Origin: Geodermatophilus sp. DSM 44513
GTDB lineage: Bacteria > Actinomycetota > Actinomycetes > Mycobacteriales > Geodermatophilaceae
Assembly (NCBI RefSeq): GCF_032460525.1
Contig: NZ_CP135963.1
Span: 2,294,001-2,358,000 of the forward strand
DNA length: 64,000 bases
Reading direction: 5' to 3'
The notes under the pieces are model-generated. The model saw only the letters and a program-made list of their open reading frames with translations. It was not told the origin of the DNA and made no database searches. Below are positions 1 through 7,803 of the stretch, in pieces. Position numbers and translations under genes: made by a program. Position 1 is the first letter of the stretch. Every line of letters begins with the position of its first letter.

Positions 1-13
1 TCCCCGACTTACA

Positions 14-35
14 GGTGGTTGCGAGTACAACCACC
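14..35. promoter_or_regulatory. Inverted-repeat operator upstream of ene-reductase
   Basis: GGTGGTTG (14-21) and CAACCACC (28-35) form a perfect 8-bp dyad around a 6-base spacer. It sits 15 bases before the likely TTG start at 51 and just upstream of the ribosome binding site at 38-43. Its position suggests a repressor site. The regulator may lie beyond the left edge of the window. Confidence 0.55.
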
Positions 36-50
36 ACGGAGGGACCCGTC

Positions 51-1115
51 TTGAGCACCGACCTGTTCGCGCCCTACCAGCTCGGCCCGTTCACCCTGCA
101 GAACCGCTTCGTCATGGCCCCCATGACCCGCAACCGCGCCGGGGAGGGCACCGCCCCCACCGCGCTGAACGCCGAGTACTACGCGCAGCGCGCCGGCGCC
201 GGCCTGATCATCACCGAGGGCACCCAGCCCTCCGCCGTCGGCCAGGGCTACCCGAACACCCCGGGCCTGCACACCGACGCCCAGGTCGCCGGCTGGCGCC
301 TGGTCGCCGACGCCGTGCACGCCCGTGGCGGCGTCGTCTTCGCCCAGCTGATGCACGCCGGGCGGATCGGGCACACCTCGATCACCGGGCAGCGCAGCGT
401 CGCGCCGTCGCCGGTCACCACCGCCGGCGAGGTGTTCACGCCCGAGGGCATGCAGCCGTTCGAGGAGCCGCGCGAGCTCGCCACCGACGAGCTGCCCGGT
501 GTCGTCGGCGAGTTCGTCGACGCCGCCCGGCGCGCCCGCGAGGCCGGGCTCGACGGGGTCGAGCTGCACGCCGCCAACGGCTACCTGCTGCACCAGTTCC
601 TCGCCGACAACACCAACGTCCGCACCGACGCGTACGGCGGCTCGCCCGCGAACCGGGCCCGGTTCGTCGTCGAGGTCGCGACGGCCGTCGCCGAGGCGAT
701 CGGCGCGGAGCGCGTCGGCATCCGGGTCTCCCCCGGTGGCGTCTTCAACGACATCGCCGAGACCGAGACCGAGGCCACCTACGCCGCGCTGGTCGAGGGC
801 CTGGACCCGCTCCGCCTGGCCTACCTGCACATCACCGAGGGTCCGGAGACGTCCTTCGGCGAGGCCATCGCCAAGCAGTTCACCGGCGTGGTCATCGCCT
901 CGACGGGCTTCACCGGCGCCTCGACGCTTGAGGCCGCCCAGCACGCCGTCGACAGCGGTCACGGCGACCTGTTCGCCATCGGGCGCGACTTCCTCGCCAA
1001 CCCCGACCTGGTCGAGCGGCTGCGCGTCGGCGCCCCGCTCAACGAGCAGCGCCAGGACCTGTTCTACGGCGGCGGCGCCGAGGGCTACACCGACTACCCG
1101 CGGCTGTCCGCCTAG
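51..1115 (+). CDS. Old Yellow Enzyme family alkene reductase (FMN)
   Basis: This is an FMN-dependent NAD(P)H:flavin oxidoreductase of the Old Yellow Enzyme family, a cytoplasmic TIM barrel that reduces activated C=C bonds or nitro compounds. Family signatures are clear: the N-terminal L-F-x-P-x-x-L-G-P-like segment, NRFVMAPMTRNRA, the substrate-binding HAAN motif (ELHAANGYLLHQFL), NVRTDAYGGS and a C-terminal AIGRDFLANPDLV phosphate-binding segment. The 354-residue length is normal. A GTG at 15 would extend the protein, but GGAGGG at 38-43 with 7-base spacing favours the TTG at 51. It ends in TAG, one of the few genes here to do so. An inverted-repeat operator precedes it, so it is probably induced by a reactive electrophile. 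Family assignment is firm, the physiological substrate unknown. Confidence 0.93.
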   Translation: MSTDLFAPYQLGPFTLQNRFVMAPMTRNRAGEGTAPTALNAEYYAQRAGAGLIITEGTQPSAVGQGYPNTPGLHTDAQVAGWRLVADAVHARGGVVFAQLMHAGRIGHTSITGQRSVAPSPVTTAGEVFTPEGMQPFEEPRELATDELPGVVGEFVDAARRAREAGLDGVELHAANGYLLHQFLADNTNVRTDAYGGSPANRARFVVEVATAVAEAIGAERVGIRVSPGGVFNDIAETETEATYAALVEGLDPLRLAYLHITEGPETSFGEAIAKQFTGVVIASTGFTGASTLEAAQHAVDSGHGDLFAIGRDFLANPDLVERLRVGAPLNEQRQDLFYGGGAEGYTDYPRLSA

Positions 1116-1157
1116 GGGGTCGGCAGCTTCCAGCCCACGGCGGACTCTCGGTCCGAC

Positions 1158-1245
1158 CGAGGGCCGGAGCGGGGGTAGGCGCGGGCACTGTCGTGCTGTC
1201 CGGTGCACGGCCCCCGCTCCCGCCGTGGACGCCCCGCCACCCACC
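1158..1245 (+). repeat. Degenerate copy of the region upstream of the 30.5-kb MFS gene
   Basis: This stretch resembles 30495-30594, which holds the promoter and start of an MFS gene. The best matched part is CACTGTCGTGCTG followed by CACGGCCCCCGCTC here, against CACTGTCATGCTG followed by GACGGCCCCCGCTC there. A GTG at 1203 would begin HGPRSRRGRPATHPA, close to DGPRSPRERPATAPA at the start of the MFS protein. The reading frame here does not continue into a transporter. It is probably a decayed duplicate or a shared promoter module; no intact gene is seen between 1116 and 1371. Confidence 0.45.
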
Positions 1246-1371
1246 CCGCCCTCCCCGGGTCCCGTCTGCAGCGAGGACGCCACCCGGGCGGAGCGACCGG
1301 CCACCCCGGGGGGTGGCCGGTCGCCGGGTGCACCAAGCTGGCACCTGGACACCGATCGACGGGGAGGCCTC

Positions 1372-2217
1372 ATGGCGCGGGTGGCGGTCACCGGCAGCAG
1401 CGGCAAGCTCGGGCGGGCGGTGGTCACCGACCTCCTCGCCCACGGCTGGGACGTGGTCGCCCTCGACCGGGTGCCGTCCCCGCGGGGTGACGTCGTCTCC
1501 TCGGTCGTCGACCTCACCGACTTCGGGCAGGCGGTCGAGGCGCTCAGCGGGATCGACGACCGGCACTCCGGCGTCGACGCCCTGGTGCACCTGGCCGCCG
1601 TCCCGGCGCCCGGTCTCGTGCCGAACGCGGCGATCTTCGCCAACAACGTGACGGCGTCCTACAACGCCTACGCCGCTGCCCTGCGGGCCGGGGTGCGCAG
1701 GGTCGTCTGGGCGTCGAGCGAGACCGTGCTGGGCCTGCCGTTCGACGAGCCGCCGCCCTACGTGCCGGTCGACGAGGAGTACGCCCCCCGGCCGAACAGC
1801 ACCTACTCGCTGGTCAAGACGCTGGAGGAGGAGCTGGCCCGGCAGCTGTGCCGCTGGCACCCCGACCTGACGATGACCGGGCTGCGCTTCAGCAACGTCA
1901 TGGACCCCGGGGACTACGCGCAGTTCCCCGGCTACGACGCCGACCCCCGACTGCGGCGCTGGAACCTGTGGGGCTACATCGACGCCCGCGACGGCGCGCA
2001 GGCGGTGCGCCGCGCCCTGGACCACGACGTGCCGGGCGCGGACGTCTTCATCATCGCCAACGCCGACACCGTGATGGCCCGGCCGACCGCGGACCTCCTC
2101 GCCGCCGAGTTCCCCGACGTGCCGGTCACCCGACCGCTCGGTCAGCACGAGACGCTGCTGTCGATCGACAAGGCACGCCGCGTCCTCGGTTACCAACCCG
2201 AGCACTCGTGGCGCTGA
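1372..2217 (+). CDS. NAD-dependent epimerase/dehydratase family protein
   Basis: This is a 281-residue extended short-chain dehydrogenase/reductase. The Rossmann glycine motif GSSGKLG is at residues 8-14 and the catalytic YxxxK (YSLVK) at 145-149, preceded by the expected Ser region (WASSETV). Such proteins act on nucleotide sugars or related carbonyl substrates using NAD(P); the C-terminal substrate domain does not identify the substrate. GGGGAGG at 1361-1367 supports the ATG at 1372. It stands alone, convergent with the MFS gene that follows on the other strand. Confidence 0.85.
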   Translation: MARVAVTGSSGKLGRAVVTDLLAHGWDVVALDRVPSPRGDVVSSVVDLTDFGQAVEALSGIDDRHSGVDALVHLAAVPAPGLVPNAAIFANNVTASYNAYAAALRAGVRRVVWASSETVLGLPFDEPPPYVPVDEEYAPRPNSTYSLVKTLEEELARQLCRWHPDLTMTGLRFSNVMDPGDYAQFPGYDADPRLRRWNLWGYIDARDGAQAVRRALDHDVPGADVFIIANADTVMARPTADLLAAEFPDVPVTRPLGQHETLLSIDKARRVLGYQPEHSWR

Positions 2218-2392
2218 CCGCCGACGGGCACGACGGGGCCGGCCGGCTGCGAGGACCGAGGCTCCTGACCGGCTGAGCGCGGCAGTGGATGCCGATCTCC
2301 GCCGCGGCCTCCTCCCGACCACGGTCAGGCGCGGGTCCGGGTCGCAGTGGAGTGCAGCCTCCGTCGCTGGTCCGCGGTGGCCTCGTCGGTCC

Positions 2393-3559
2393 TCAGGCCG
2401 GCGTGGTGCGGGGATCGCGGGAGAGGGCGGCGACGGCGATGCTCAGCGGGACGCAGGCGAGGAAGACGGCGTCGGTGCCCCAGGTGTCGGCGGCCGCGCC
2501 GGCGAGGGGTGGTCCGATGACGAGGCCGGCTCCCATGGCGAGCATGGCGGTGGCCAGGCCGGTGGCCGCAGCGTCGGGCACCAGTCGGGTGTTCCAGATG
2601 ACCAGCAGGCCGATCGCGGCGATGAAGGCAGCGCCGTAGAACGCGGCGGACGGCAGGACCAGCCATCCGCGTCCGGTGGTGAGCAGCAGGCAGGCGGCGC
2701 CGAGTGCCAGCGCCGCCAGTCCGAGGAGCCGGGGTAGCGTCGCGCGGCTGAGGAGGGCTCCGACGGCGCCGCCGGCAACGCCGCTGAGGCCGACCACCAG
2801 CTGGAACACCGCGCCGCTGGAGCTGCCGACGGGAGCGGCTGCGGTGGCCGCCTGCACGCCGAAGGTCCAGTAACAGCCCCCCACGAGTCCGAGCAGGACC
2901 GCGGTGGTGAGCAGCCGGGGGCCCTGTCGGGCCGCCACGGGCCACAGCCGGGCGCTGGCGTCATCGGTGTCGACGAGCGGGCGGTGCGGGCCGAGCACGA
3001 GGGCGCACCAGGCGGTCACCGCCGCGGCCAGGACGGCGAAGACGATCCACACCGTCCGCCAGGAACTGCCCGCCAGCAGGCTCAACGGACCGGCCACGGC
3101 CACGCCGTAGCCGGTGCCGGAGTTGATGAGACCGTGCGCGCCCGGCCGCCGCCCGGCGGCGAGGTGGGTCTGGACGGCGGCGATGTAGGGCGGCCAGACC
3201 AGCGCCGAGCTGACGCCGGCCAGGGCGATGCCCGCACCCAGCGACACCGGGCCGGTCGCCGCAGCGCACAGCAGCATGCCGCCGGTCGCCGCCGCACCAC
3301 CGAGGACGACGGTCCAGCGCAGCCCGCACCGCGCCACCAGCCGCGACACGGCCAGCGAGGCGACCAGGTAGCTGGCGTAGGAGCCGGCCCCGATGACGCC
3401 CAGGGCTGCCAGATCCAGGCCCAGGGAGTCGCGCATCTGCGGCAGCAACAGCCCATAGCCGTACCGGGACAGCCCGAAGGCGACGGCGACGACCGCCAGA
3501 CCGGAGGCCACCACGGCCCAGGCAGCGGGCCGGTGCACCGGACGGCCGACGGCGGTCAC
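2393..3559 (-). CDS. MFS transporter
   Basis: This 388-residue protein has about twelve hydrophobic helices and the major facilitator pattern, including a loop 2-3 region (SRLVARCGLRWTVV) in place of motif A. Its GTG start overlaps the stop of the upstream marR gene by four bases (3556-3559), so the two are translationally coupled. A MarR-linked MFS gene is most often a drug or organic-acid exporter under local repression. The substrate cannot be told from sequence. Confidence 0.85.
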   Translation of the reverse strand: MTAVGRPVHRPAAWAVVASGLAVVAVAFGLSRYGYGLLLPQMRDSLGLDLAALGVIGAGSYASYLVASLAVSRLVARCGLRWTVVLGGAAATGGMLLCAAATGPVSLGAGIALAGVSSALVWPPYIAAVQTHLAAGRRPGAHGLINSGTGYGVAVAGPLSLLAGSSWRTVWIVFAVLAAAVTAWCALVLGPHRPLVDTDDASARLWPVAARQGPRLLTTAVLLGLVGGCYWTFGVQAATAAAPVGSSSGAVFQLVVGLSGVAGGAVGALLSRATLPRLLGLAALALGAACLLLTTGRGWLVLPSAAFYGAAFIAAIGLLVIWNTRLVPDAAATGLATAMLAMGAGLVIGPPLAGAAADTWGTDAVFLACVPLSIAVAALSRDPRTTPA

Positions 3560-4071
3560 GCCGACGTCCCGGGTTTCTCCAGCGGACAGCCCGGAGGCTG
3601 CCGGCAGGCGGCGCGGTCACACAGCCGGCAGGCCCGGTGGGACTGCACGCCCCGCCCGGACACCGAGGCCGTCAGCGCGCCGAGCAGCTCCTCCAGCTCC
3701 TGCCGACCGGCCTCGTCCAGGCCGTCCAGCACCGAGCCGATCGCCTCCTGGCGGGCGACCCGGACCCGGTCGGCGGTGCGGGCACCCTCCTCGGTGAGCC
3801 GCACCGTCACCGCGCGGCCGCCAGGACCGACCACCCGCCGGACCAGCCCCTGCTCCACCAGCCGATCGACCAGTCGCACACCGCCAGAACCCCCGACACC
3901 GACGGCGGCCGACAGCCCGCCCACGGACTCGCCGGGGTTCGCCTGCAGGTGTACCAACGCGGCCGCAGCGGCGCCACCGGCCGCACAGGCCTCCTCGGTC
4001 GCCTCGCGCACCCGATCCACCACCGCGAGCGCCACCACGCCCACCAGGTTCGCCAAGCGGTCCGCACCCAC
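3556..4071 (-). CDS. MarR-family regulator with C-terminal cysteine cluster
   Basis: This 171-residue winged-helix protein has a helix-turn-helix core (GGLSAAVGVGGSGGVRLVDRL) followed by a wing (VVGPGGRAVTVRLTEEG). Its last 25 residues hold four cysteines in a CRLCDRAACRQPPGCP arrangement that could bind a metal cluster or sense oxidation; this is inference. The GTG at 4071 is 6 bases downstream of a TAGGAT -10 element, so the mRNA is probably leaderless. A perfect palindrome overlaps the -35 region. It likely represses itself and the coupled MFS gene. Confidence 0.87.
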   Translation of the reverse strand: MGADRLANLVGVVALAVVDRVREATEEACAAGGAAAAALVHLQANPGESVGGLSAAVGVGGSGGVRLVDRLVEQGLVRRVVGPGGRAVTVRLTEEGARTADRVRVARQEAIGSVLDGLDEAGRQELEELLGALTASVSGRGVQSHRACRLCDRAACRQPPGCPLEKPGTSA

Positions 4072-4077
4072 CCGCTG

Positions 4078-4107
4078 ATCCTATCGCGGTTGACTGACTC
4101 AGTCAGT
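4078..4107 (-). promoter_or_regulatory. marR-MFS promoter and palindromic operator
   Basis: On the minus strand a TAGGAT -10 element (4083-4078) lies 6 bases before the GTG start, implying a leaderless transcript. A CTGACT -35-like hexamer lies 17 bases upstream of it. The perfect dyad ACTGACT-C-AGTCAGT (4093-4107) covers the -35 region, as expected for repression by the MarR protein. Confidence 0.65.
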
Positions 4108-4209
4108 TGGCCTGGCACATGGCGGTCCCGGTCGACTCGGCGGAGGCGCGACGTCCGGCGGTCGCGGGCATGCTGGCGCCACACGCCCCACCCGTAGGAC
4201 ACCGGTCTG

Positions 4210-5118
4210 TCAGGAGCGCGCCAGCAGGCCACGCCGCAGCTCGTCCATGGCCTGCGCCAGGCCCACCTGCGGCGTCCAGCCCCACCCGCGCGCCCGGTCG
4301 CTGAGCAGCCGCCCGGTCCAGGCCGGCTCGTCGGTCCACTCCGGCGCGACGCCCAGCGCGTCGGTCACCGTGCCCAGGTAGTCCCGCCACGTCGCGGGCT
4401 CGCCCGCGACGATCACCGGGGTCGTCCCACCGGCCACGGGGCCCCGCCGCGGGTCGTCGGCGGTCGCGACGGCGCCGGTGGCGACGTCCGCCACCAGGGC
4501 CGCGAGGTCCTCGACGTGCACCCAGGCGAAGCTCTTCAGCGGGTTGACCCGGCGCTCCCCGTCGCGGATCTCCCGCGGTCGCAGCGTGTTCCAGATCGAC
4601 GTGTCGCCGGCGCCCAGGATCGCCGGCGGCCGGACCAGCACGGTCGTGAGCCCGGTGACCTGCGCCAGCGCGGCGTCGGTGGCGTTCTTGGTGTCGGGGT
4701 GGTCACCGCTGCCCTCGGGCAGCAGCGCGCCGTCCTCGGCGACGTCCCCGACGCCGGCCGAGCGGTCGTAGACCCCGGCCGTGGACAGGTGCACCAGCCG
4801 GGCCACCCCGGCGTCCCGGGCCGCCCGGGCGAGGACCGGCGTGCCCTCGACGCCCACCCGGTGCTGCACCTCCCGCGGCGAGCCCATCGGGTGGACCGTC
4901 GTGACGACCGCGTCGGCGTCCCGGGTCACCGCCCGCGCGAGGTCCGCGTCGGTGGGGTCACCGACGTGCTCGGTGACCCCGTCGAGTGCGGGCGCGCTGC
5001 CCGCGCGGCGGACGATGGCGCGCACTCGCGCCGACCGCGCGACGAGCGCCCGGCACACCGCGGCGCCCACCAGTCCGTTCGCACCGGTCACCACGACGAC
5101 GGGGGTGTCCTCGGCCAT
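4210..5118 (-). CDS. NAD(P)-binding epimerase-like protein, atypical active site
   Basis: This 302-residue extended SDR has a clear N-terminal Rossmann motif (TGANGLVGAAVC) and an HLSTAGVYD segment typical of NAD-dependent epimerases. The usual catalytic YxxxK appears as HPDTK, so the Tyr is replaced while the Lys is kept. It may bind NAD(P)H as a regulator or use a different mechanism. ATG at 5118 is preferred over the in-frame GTG at 5127 because AGGGTGG lies at a normal distance from it. It is a single gene; the 102 bases separating it from marR hold only the marR promoter. Confidence 0.75.
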   Translation of the reverse strand: MAEDTPVVVVTGANGLVGAAVCRALVARSARVRAIVRRAGSAPALDGVTEHVGDPTDADLARAVTRDADAVVTTVHPMGSPREVQHRVGVEGTPVLARAARDAGVARLVHLSTAGVYDRSAGVGDVAEDGALLPEGSGDHPDTKNATDAALAQVTGLTTVLVRPPAILGAGDTSIWNTLRPREIRDGERRVNPLKSFAWVHVEDLAALVADVATGAVATADDPRRGPVAGGTTPVIVAGEPATWRDYLGTVTDALGVAPEWTDEPAWTGRLLSDRARGWGWTPQVGLAQAMDELRRGLLARS

Positions 5119-5208
5119 GCCGCCCACCCTGCCAGCGACCGGACGACGACGCCCCCGTGGAGGACGTCGTGGCGACCTCGGCCCGGACCCGACCGGCCGG
5201 GGTCCCGC

Positions 5209-6035
5209 TCAGGGCGCCACCGCCTCCCGTGCGGGCAGCGGACCCGGGGCCGGCAGGCCCGGGTCGACGGCGAGCACCTCGACGCGGTAACGCCCCCGCG
5301 GGGCGCTCACCACGGCGGACTCACCGGGAGCCCGCCCCAGCAGGGCCTGGGCCAGCGGGCCGGCCACCGAGATGCGCTCGGCGTCCAGCGCGGCCTCGGT
5401 GGGGTGGACGACACGCACGGTCTCGGGGCCCTCAGGGGTGCCGATGCGCACCCGGCAGCCGACCTCCACCCAGTGGACGTCGCGGTCGACGGGCAGCACC
5501 TCGGCCGAGCGCAGCACCACCCGGAGCGCCGCGACCTCGCTGTCCAGGTGCACCCGGGCGTCGAACAACCCGTCCGGGGGCAGGGCGGCCAGCTGCGCCC
5601 GGCAGTCGGCCAGCCGGCGCTCCAGCAGCGCGGCGCCGTCCGGGGTGAGCACCGGGTGGTCGCGGTCGACTCCGATGCCGACCTCGGTCACCAGCGCGGC
5701 CCCGAGCCGGTCCGCAGCCCGGACGGCCGCCTGGACCGCCCGGCGCCGACGGACGCCGGGGTCCACGGCATCCCGGTGGAGGGCGATGGCGGTCGAGCCC
5801 GTCGCCCCGATCTCCTCCAGCGCCGGCCGCACCCGGGCGGCGATGGCGGCGGCCTCGTCGAGCAGGTGCCGCGGCAGGGGGTCGGACGGGCGGTCCCGGG
5901 GAACACCGCGGTGCGGCAGGGCCACCAGCAGGACGAGGGGCACGGCCCGGTGGCGGGCGCGCCGGGCCGCCACCCGGGCGACCGGCAGTCGGAGGGCGCG
6001 TCCCGGAGGAAGGCGGCGACCGCGGCGGCGCTCAC
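5209..6035 (-). CDS. GreA/GreB-family protein with N-terminal extension (probable frameshift)
   Basis: The C-terminal half matches the GreA/GreB elongation-factor fold: a short helical stretch (LTPDGAALLERRLADCRAQL) followed by the FKBP-like domain with VEVGCRVRI, AERISVAGPLAQALLGR and APRGRYRVEVLAV. The N-terminal half has alternating strands and helices (VPLVLLVALPHRG, LLDEAAAIAARVRPALEE) resembling part of a universal-stress-protein fold. The expected start is the GTG at 6035, which overlaps the stop of the zinc-finger gene by four bases, but its frame (SAAAVAAFLRDA) runs out near 5997 and the Gre-like frame takes over. One missing base there would join them. A GTG at 5973 could start a shorter 254-residue product without a frameshift. 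Confidence 0.6.
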
Positions 6036-6193
6036 GGTGCGACCAGGGGGGTGGGCGCGTCCTGTGCCGGCTCGGGCACAGGCGTCGGTGCGGGGGTCCG
6101 GGCCCGGCGCGGCCGGTGGTCCTCACGCACGTGGTACTCCAGCACGGTGCGCTGCCCGAACCGGAGACCGCACAACGGACACTGGTAGCTCAT
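6032..6193 (-). CDS. Small C2H2 zinc-finger protein (53 aa)
   Basis: This 53-residue protein starts at an ATG preceded by GGTGGGGA. Residues 5-26 form a C-x2-C-x12-H-x4-H finger (CPLCGLRF, then YHVREDH), followed by a basic, proline-rich tail. It probably binds DNA or RNA. Its stop overlaps the GTG of the Gre-family gene, so the two may form one transcription-related unit. A strong promoter with a regulator site lies 38-66 bases upstream. Confidence 0.75.
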   Translation of the reverse strand: MSYQCPLCGLRFGQRTVLEYHVREDHRPRRARTPAPTPVPEPAQDAPTPLVAP

Positions 6194-6230
6194 CGCTGTC
6201 CCCACCTTCCGCATCGGCGTCGACAGGCCC

Positions 6231-6259
6231 AGAATAGCGAAACAGTTCTCGCGCAACAA
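6231..6259 (-). promoter_or_regulatory. Promoter of zinc-finger/Gre operon with CGAA-N6-CTCG operator
   Basis: On the minus strand TTGTTG (6259-6254) and TATTCT (6236-6231) are separated by exactly 17 bases. The dyad CGAA-ACAGTT-CTCG (6238-6251) fills the spacer between them. The same dyad type recurs in three other promoters of this window. The divergent regulator gene at 6315 is the obvious candidate to bind here. Confidence 0.7.
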
Positions 6260-6314
6260 GGTGCGCTTCTGGCGATCCGACCGGAGCCGGGGGCGTCCCG
6301 CCGAGGTGGTGGAC

Positions 6315-6689
6315 ATGCGGATCGACCCCCCCGTCGCCGACCCGACCCCGACGGCTGCTGCCGGGCGCGGCGCAGCCCGGCCGGGACGGTCCCGGCCGTG
6401 GACCCTGCTCACCCACCACGCGCAGATGCTGCTGGCCGTGGCCCGCCAGCCCGACGCGCGCATCCCGGACCTCGCCGCGGTGATCGGCGTGACGCCGCGC
6501 GCGGCCCTCACCCTGCTCCAGGACCTCGAGGACGCCGGCCACCTGCACCGCACCCGGGTCGGCCGGCGCAACCGCTACACCGTCCACCCGGAGTCCGCAG
6601 TGCTGGGGACCGGCCACGGGGTGCGCAGCGTCCGGCAGTTCCTCGCCGCCTTCGGGACAGTGACCGCGGACACCGTCGACACGGCTTGA
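6315..6689 (+). CDS. Small winged-helix transcriptional regulator
   Basis: This 124-residue protein contains one MarR-like winged helix: an N-terminal helix beginning WTLLTHHAQMLL, a helix-turn-helix (IPDLAAVIGVTPRAALTLLQDLE) and a wing with VGRRNRYTV, ending in a short VRQFL helix. It is clearly paralogous to the protein encoded at 26076-26396, sharing WTxLxxH, DLExAG and RVGRRNxY. GAGGTGG at 6303-6309 precedes the ATG at 6315; an earlier start at 6261 would add a basic, unlikely extension. Its stop codon overlaps the -35 element of the V-ATPase promoter. It probably binds the CGAA-N6-TTCG sites flanking it on both sides. Confidence 0.8.
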   Translation: MRIDPPVADPTPTAAAGRGAARPGRSRPWTLLTHHAQMLLAVARQPDARIPDLAAVIGVTPRAALTLLQDLEDAGHLHRTRVGRRNRYTVHPESAVLGTGHGVRSVRQFLAAFGTVTADTVDTA

Positions 6690-6715
6690 CAAGCGAAGCA
6701 AACTTCGTGCATTGT
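6686..6715 (+). promoter_or_regulatory. V-ATPase/heliorhodopsin operon promoter with CGAA-N6-TTCG operator
   Basis: A consensus TTGACA (6686-6691) is followed by a weak -10 (CATTGT, 6710-6715; spacer 18). The perfect dyad CGAAG-CAAA-CTTCG (6694-6707) occupies the spacer, a classical repressor position. The operon's first gene begins at 6774 behind AGGGAGGA (6763-6770). Confidence 0.65.
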
Positions 6716-6773
6716 CGTGCTACGTCCAAGAGAGCGCGGACGCCGGTCCCCCACCGACGCCCAGGGAGGACGC

Positions 6774-7457
6774 GTGGACGCACCGACCCCCACCCGCAGC
6801 GAGCTGCTCGCCCGCCGCCGTCGGGCCACCCTGGCGGTCCAGGGCCGAGACCTCCTCCAGGACAAGCGCGCCGCCCTCGTCCGCGCCTTCCAGGCACGCA
6901 GCACCGCCCTGCTGGTGCGGCTGGAGGAACTGTCCCGCACCGCCGCCCGGGCCCACGCCCGGCTGGACCGGGCCCGCGCCGAGCTGGGCACCGAGGCGGT
7001 GGCGTCCGCGTCCTTCGCCGCCACCGGCCGGGTGGGCGTGCGGCTGACCAGCTCCTCGGTGGCCGGTGTCGTCGTCGTCGACGCCGAGCACGCGCCGGTG
7101 CGCCGCGACCCGGCCGCGCGGGGCTACGCGACCACCCTGGTCGACCCGCACGTCGACGCCGCCGCCGACGCCTACGAGCAGGAGGTCCAGGACCTGCTCG
7201 ACCTGGCCGCGCTGGAGCTCACCGTCCGGCGGCTGGCCGAGGAGATCGCCAGCACCACCCGCCGGGTCAACGGCCTGGAGCACGTCGTCATCCCCCGGCT
7301 GCGCAGCGAGGCCCGGCGGATCGCCCTCGCCCTCGACGAGCGCGAGCGCGAGGAGACCGCACGGCTCAAGCGCGCCCGCGCCCGGGCCCGGCGCCGCGCC
7401 ACCGCCCGGGCGACCCACCCCGTCCCCACCCCGTCCACCCCAGGGAGCACCCGGTGA
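6774..7457 (+). CDS. V/A-type ATP synthase subunit D
   Basis: Subunit D is the central rotor shaft of the V/A-type ATPase. The 227-residue protein has the family hallmarks: PTRSELLARRRRATLAVQG followed by a long N-terminal coiled coil, and a C-terminal coiled coil with RRVNGLEHVVIPRL. GTG at 6774 is chosen because AGGGAGGA lies three bases before it and because PTPTR is the natural N-terminus. The tail is rich in Arg and Ala. It is the first gene of the operon, whereas D is last in the Thermus operon. Confidence 0.93.
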   Translation: MDAPTPTRSELLARRRRATLAVQGRDLLQDKRAALVRAFQARSTALLVRLEELSRTAARAHARLDRARAELGTEAVASASFAATGRVGVRLTSSSVAGVVVVDAEHAPVRRDPAARGYATTLVDPHVDAAADAYEQEVQDLLDLAALELTVRRLAEEIASTTRRVNGLEHVVIPRLRSEARRIALALDEREREETARLKRARARARRRATARATHPVPTPSTPGSTR

Positions 7458-7801
7458 GCACCGAGTCACTGCGCGCCGTCCGCGAGCTGGAGCACGAGAT
7501 CGGGCAGCGGCTGGCCGCCGCCCGCTCCTCCCGCGCCGTGGTCGACCGCGCCACCGCGGAGGCCCGCCAGCTGGCCGAGGCCGCGACCGTCGAGGCGCGC
7601 GAGCTGGCCCGCCGCCGCGTCGCCGCACTGGTCGAGGACGCCGGACGCCGGGCGGCCGAGCTGCGGGCCGCCGGAACCCGGCGCGCGCAGCGGCTGCGGG
7701 CCGAGGCCGCCGCCCGGCTGGACGCCGACGTCGAGGACCTGCTGGCCGTGGTCGCGCCCACGCGTCCCCCCGCCTGGGCGCGCGGCACCAGGGAGGGCTG
7801 A
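7454..7801 (+). CDS. V/A-type ATPase peripheral-stalk subunit G/H-like coiled coil
   Basis: This 115-residue protein is almost all charged and Ala-rich alpha helix (LRAVRELEHEIGQRLAAA onward) with heptad character. It overlaps the end of subunit D by four bases (GTGA) and precedes subunit I, which matches the place of subunit G (NtpH/Thermus G) that pairs with E in the peripheral stalk. Similarity in such coiled coils is weak, so the assignment rests on size, composition and position. Confidence 0.75.
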   Translation: MSTESLRAVRELEHEIGQRLAAARSSRAVVDRATAEARQLAEAATVEARELARRRVAALVEDAGRRAAELRAAGTRRAQRLRAEAAARLDADVEDLLAVVAPTRPPAWARGTREG

Positions 7802-7803
7802 CC

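Noticed and set aside
1113..1115. TAG at the end of the ene-reductase as another selenocysteine codon
   Set aside because: The protein is already full length at this point and the following sequence shows no family similarity or SECIS-like hairpin. It is a normal stop; UAG decoding as Sec requires the hairpin context.
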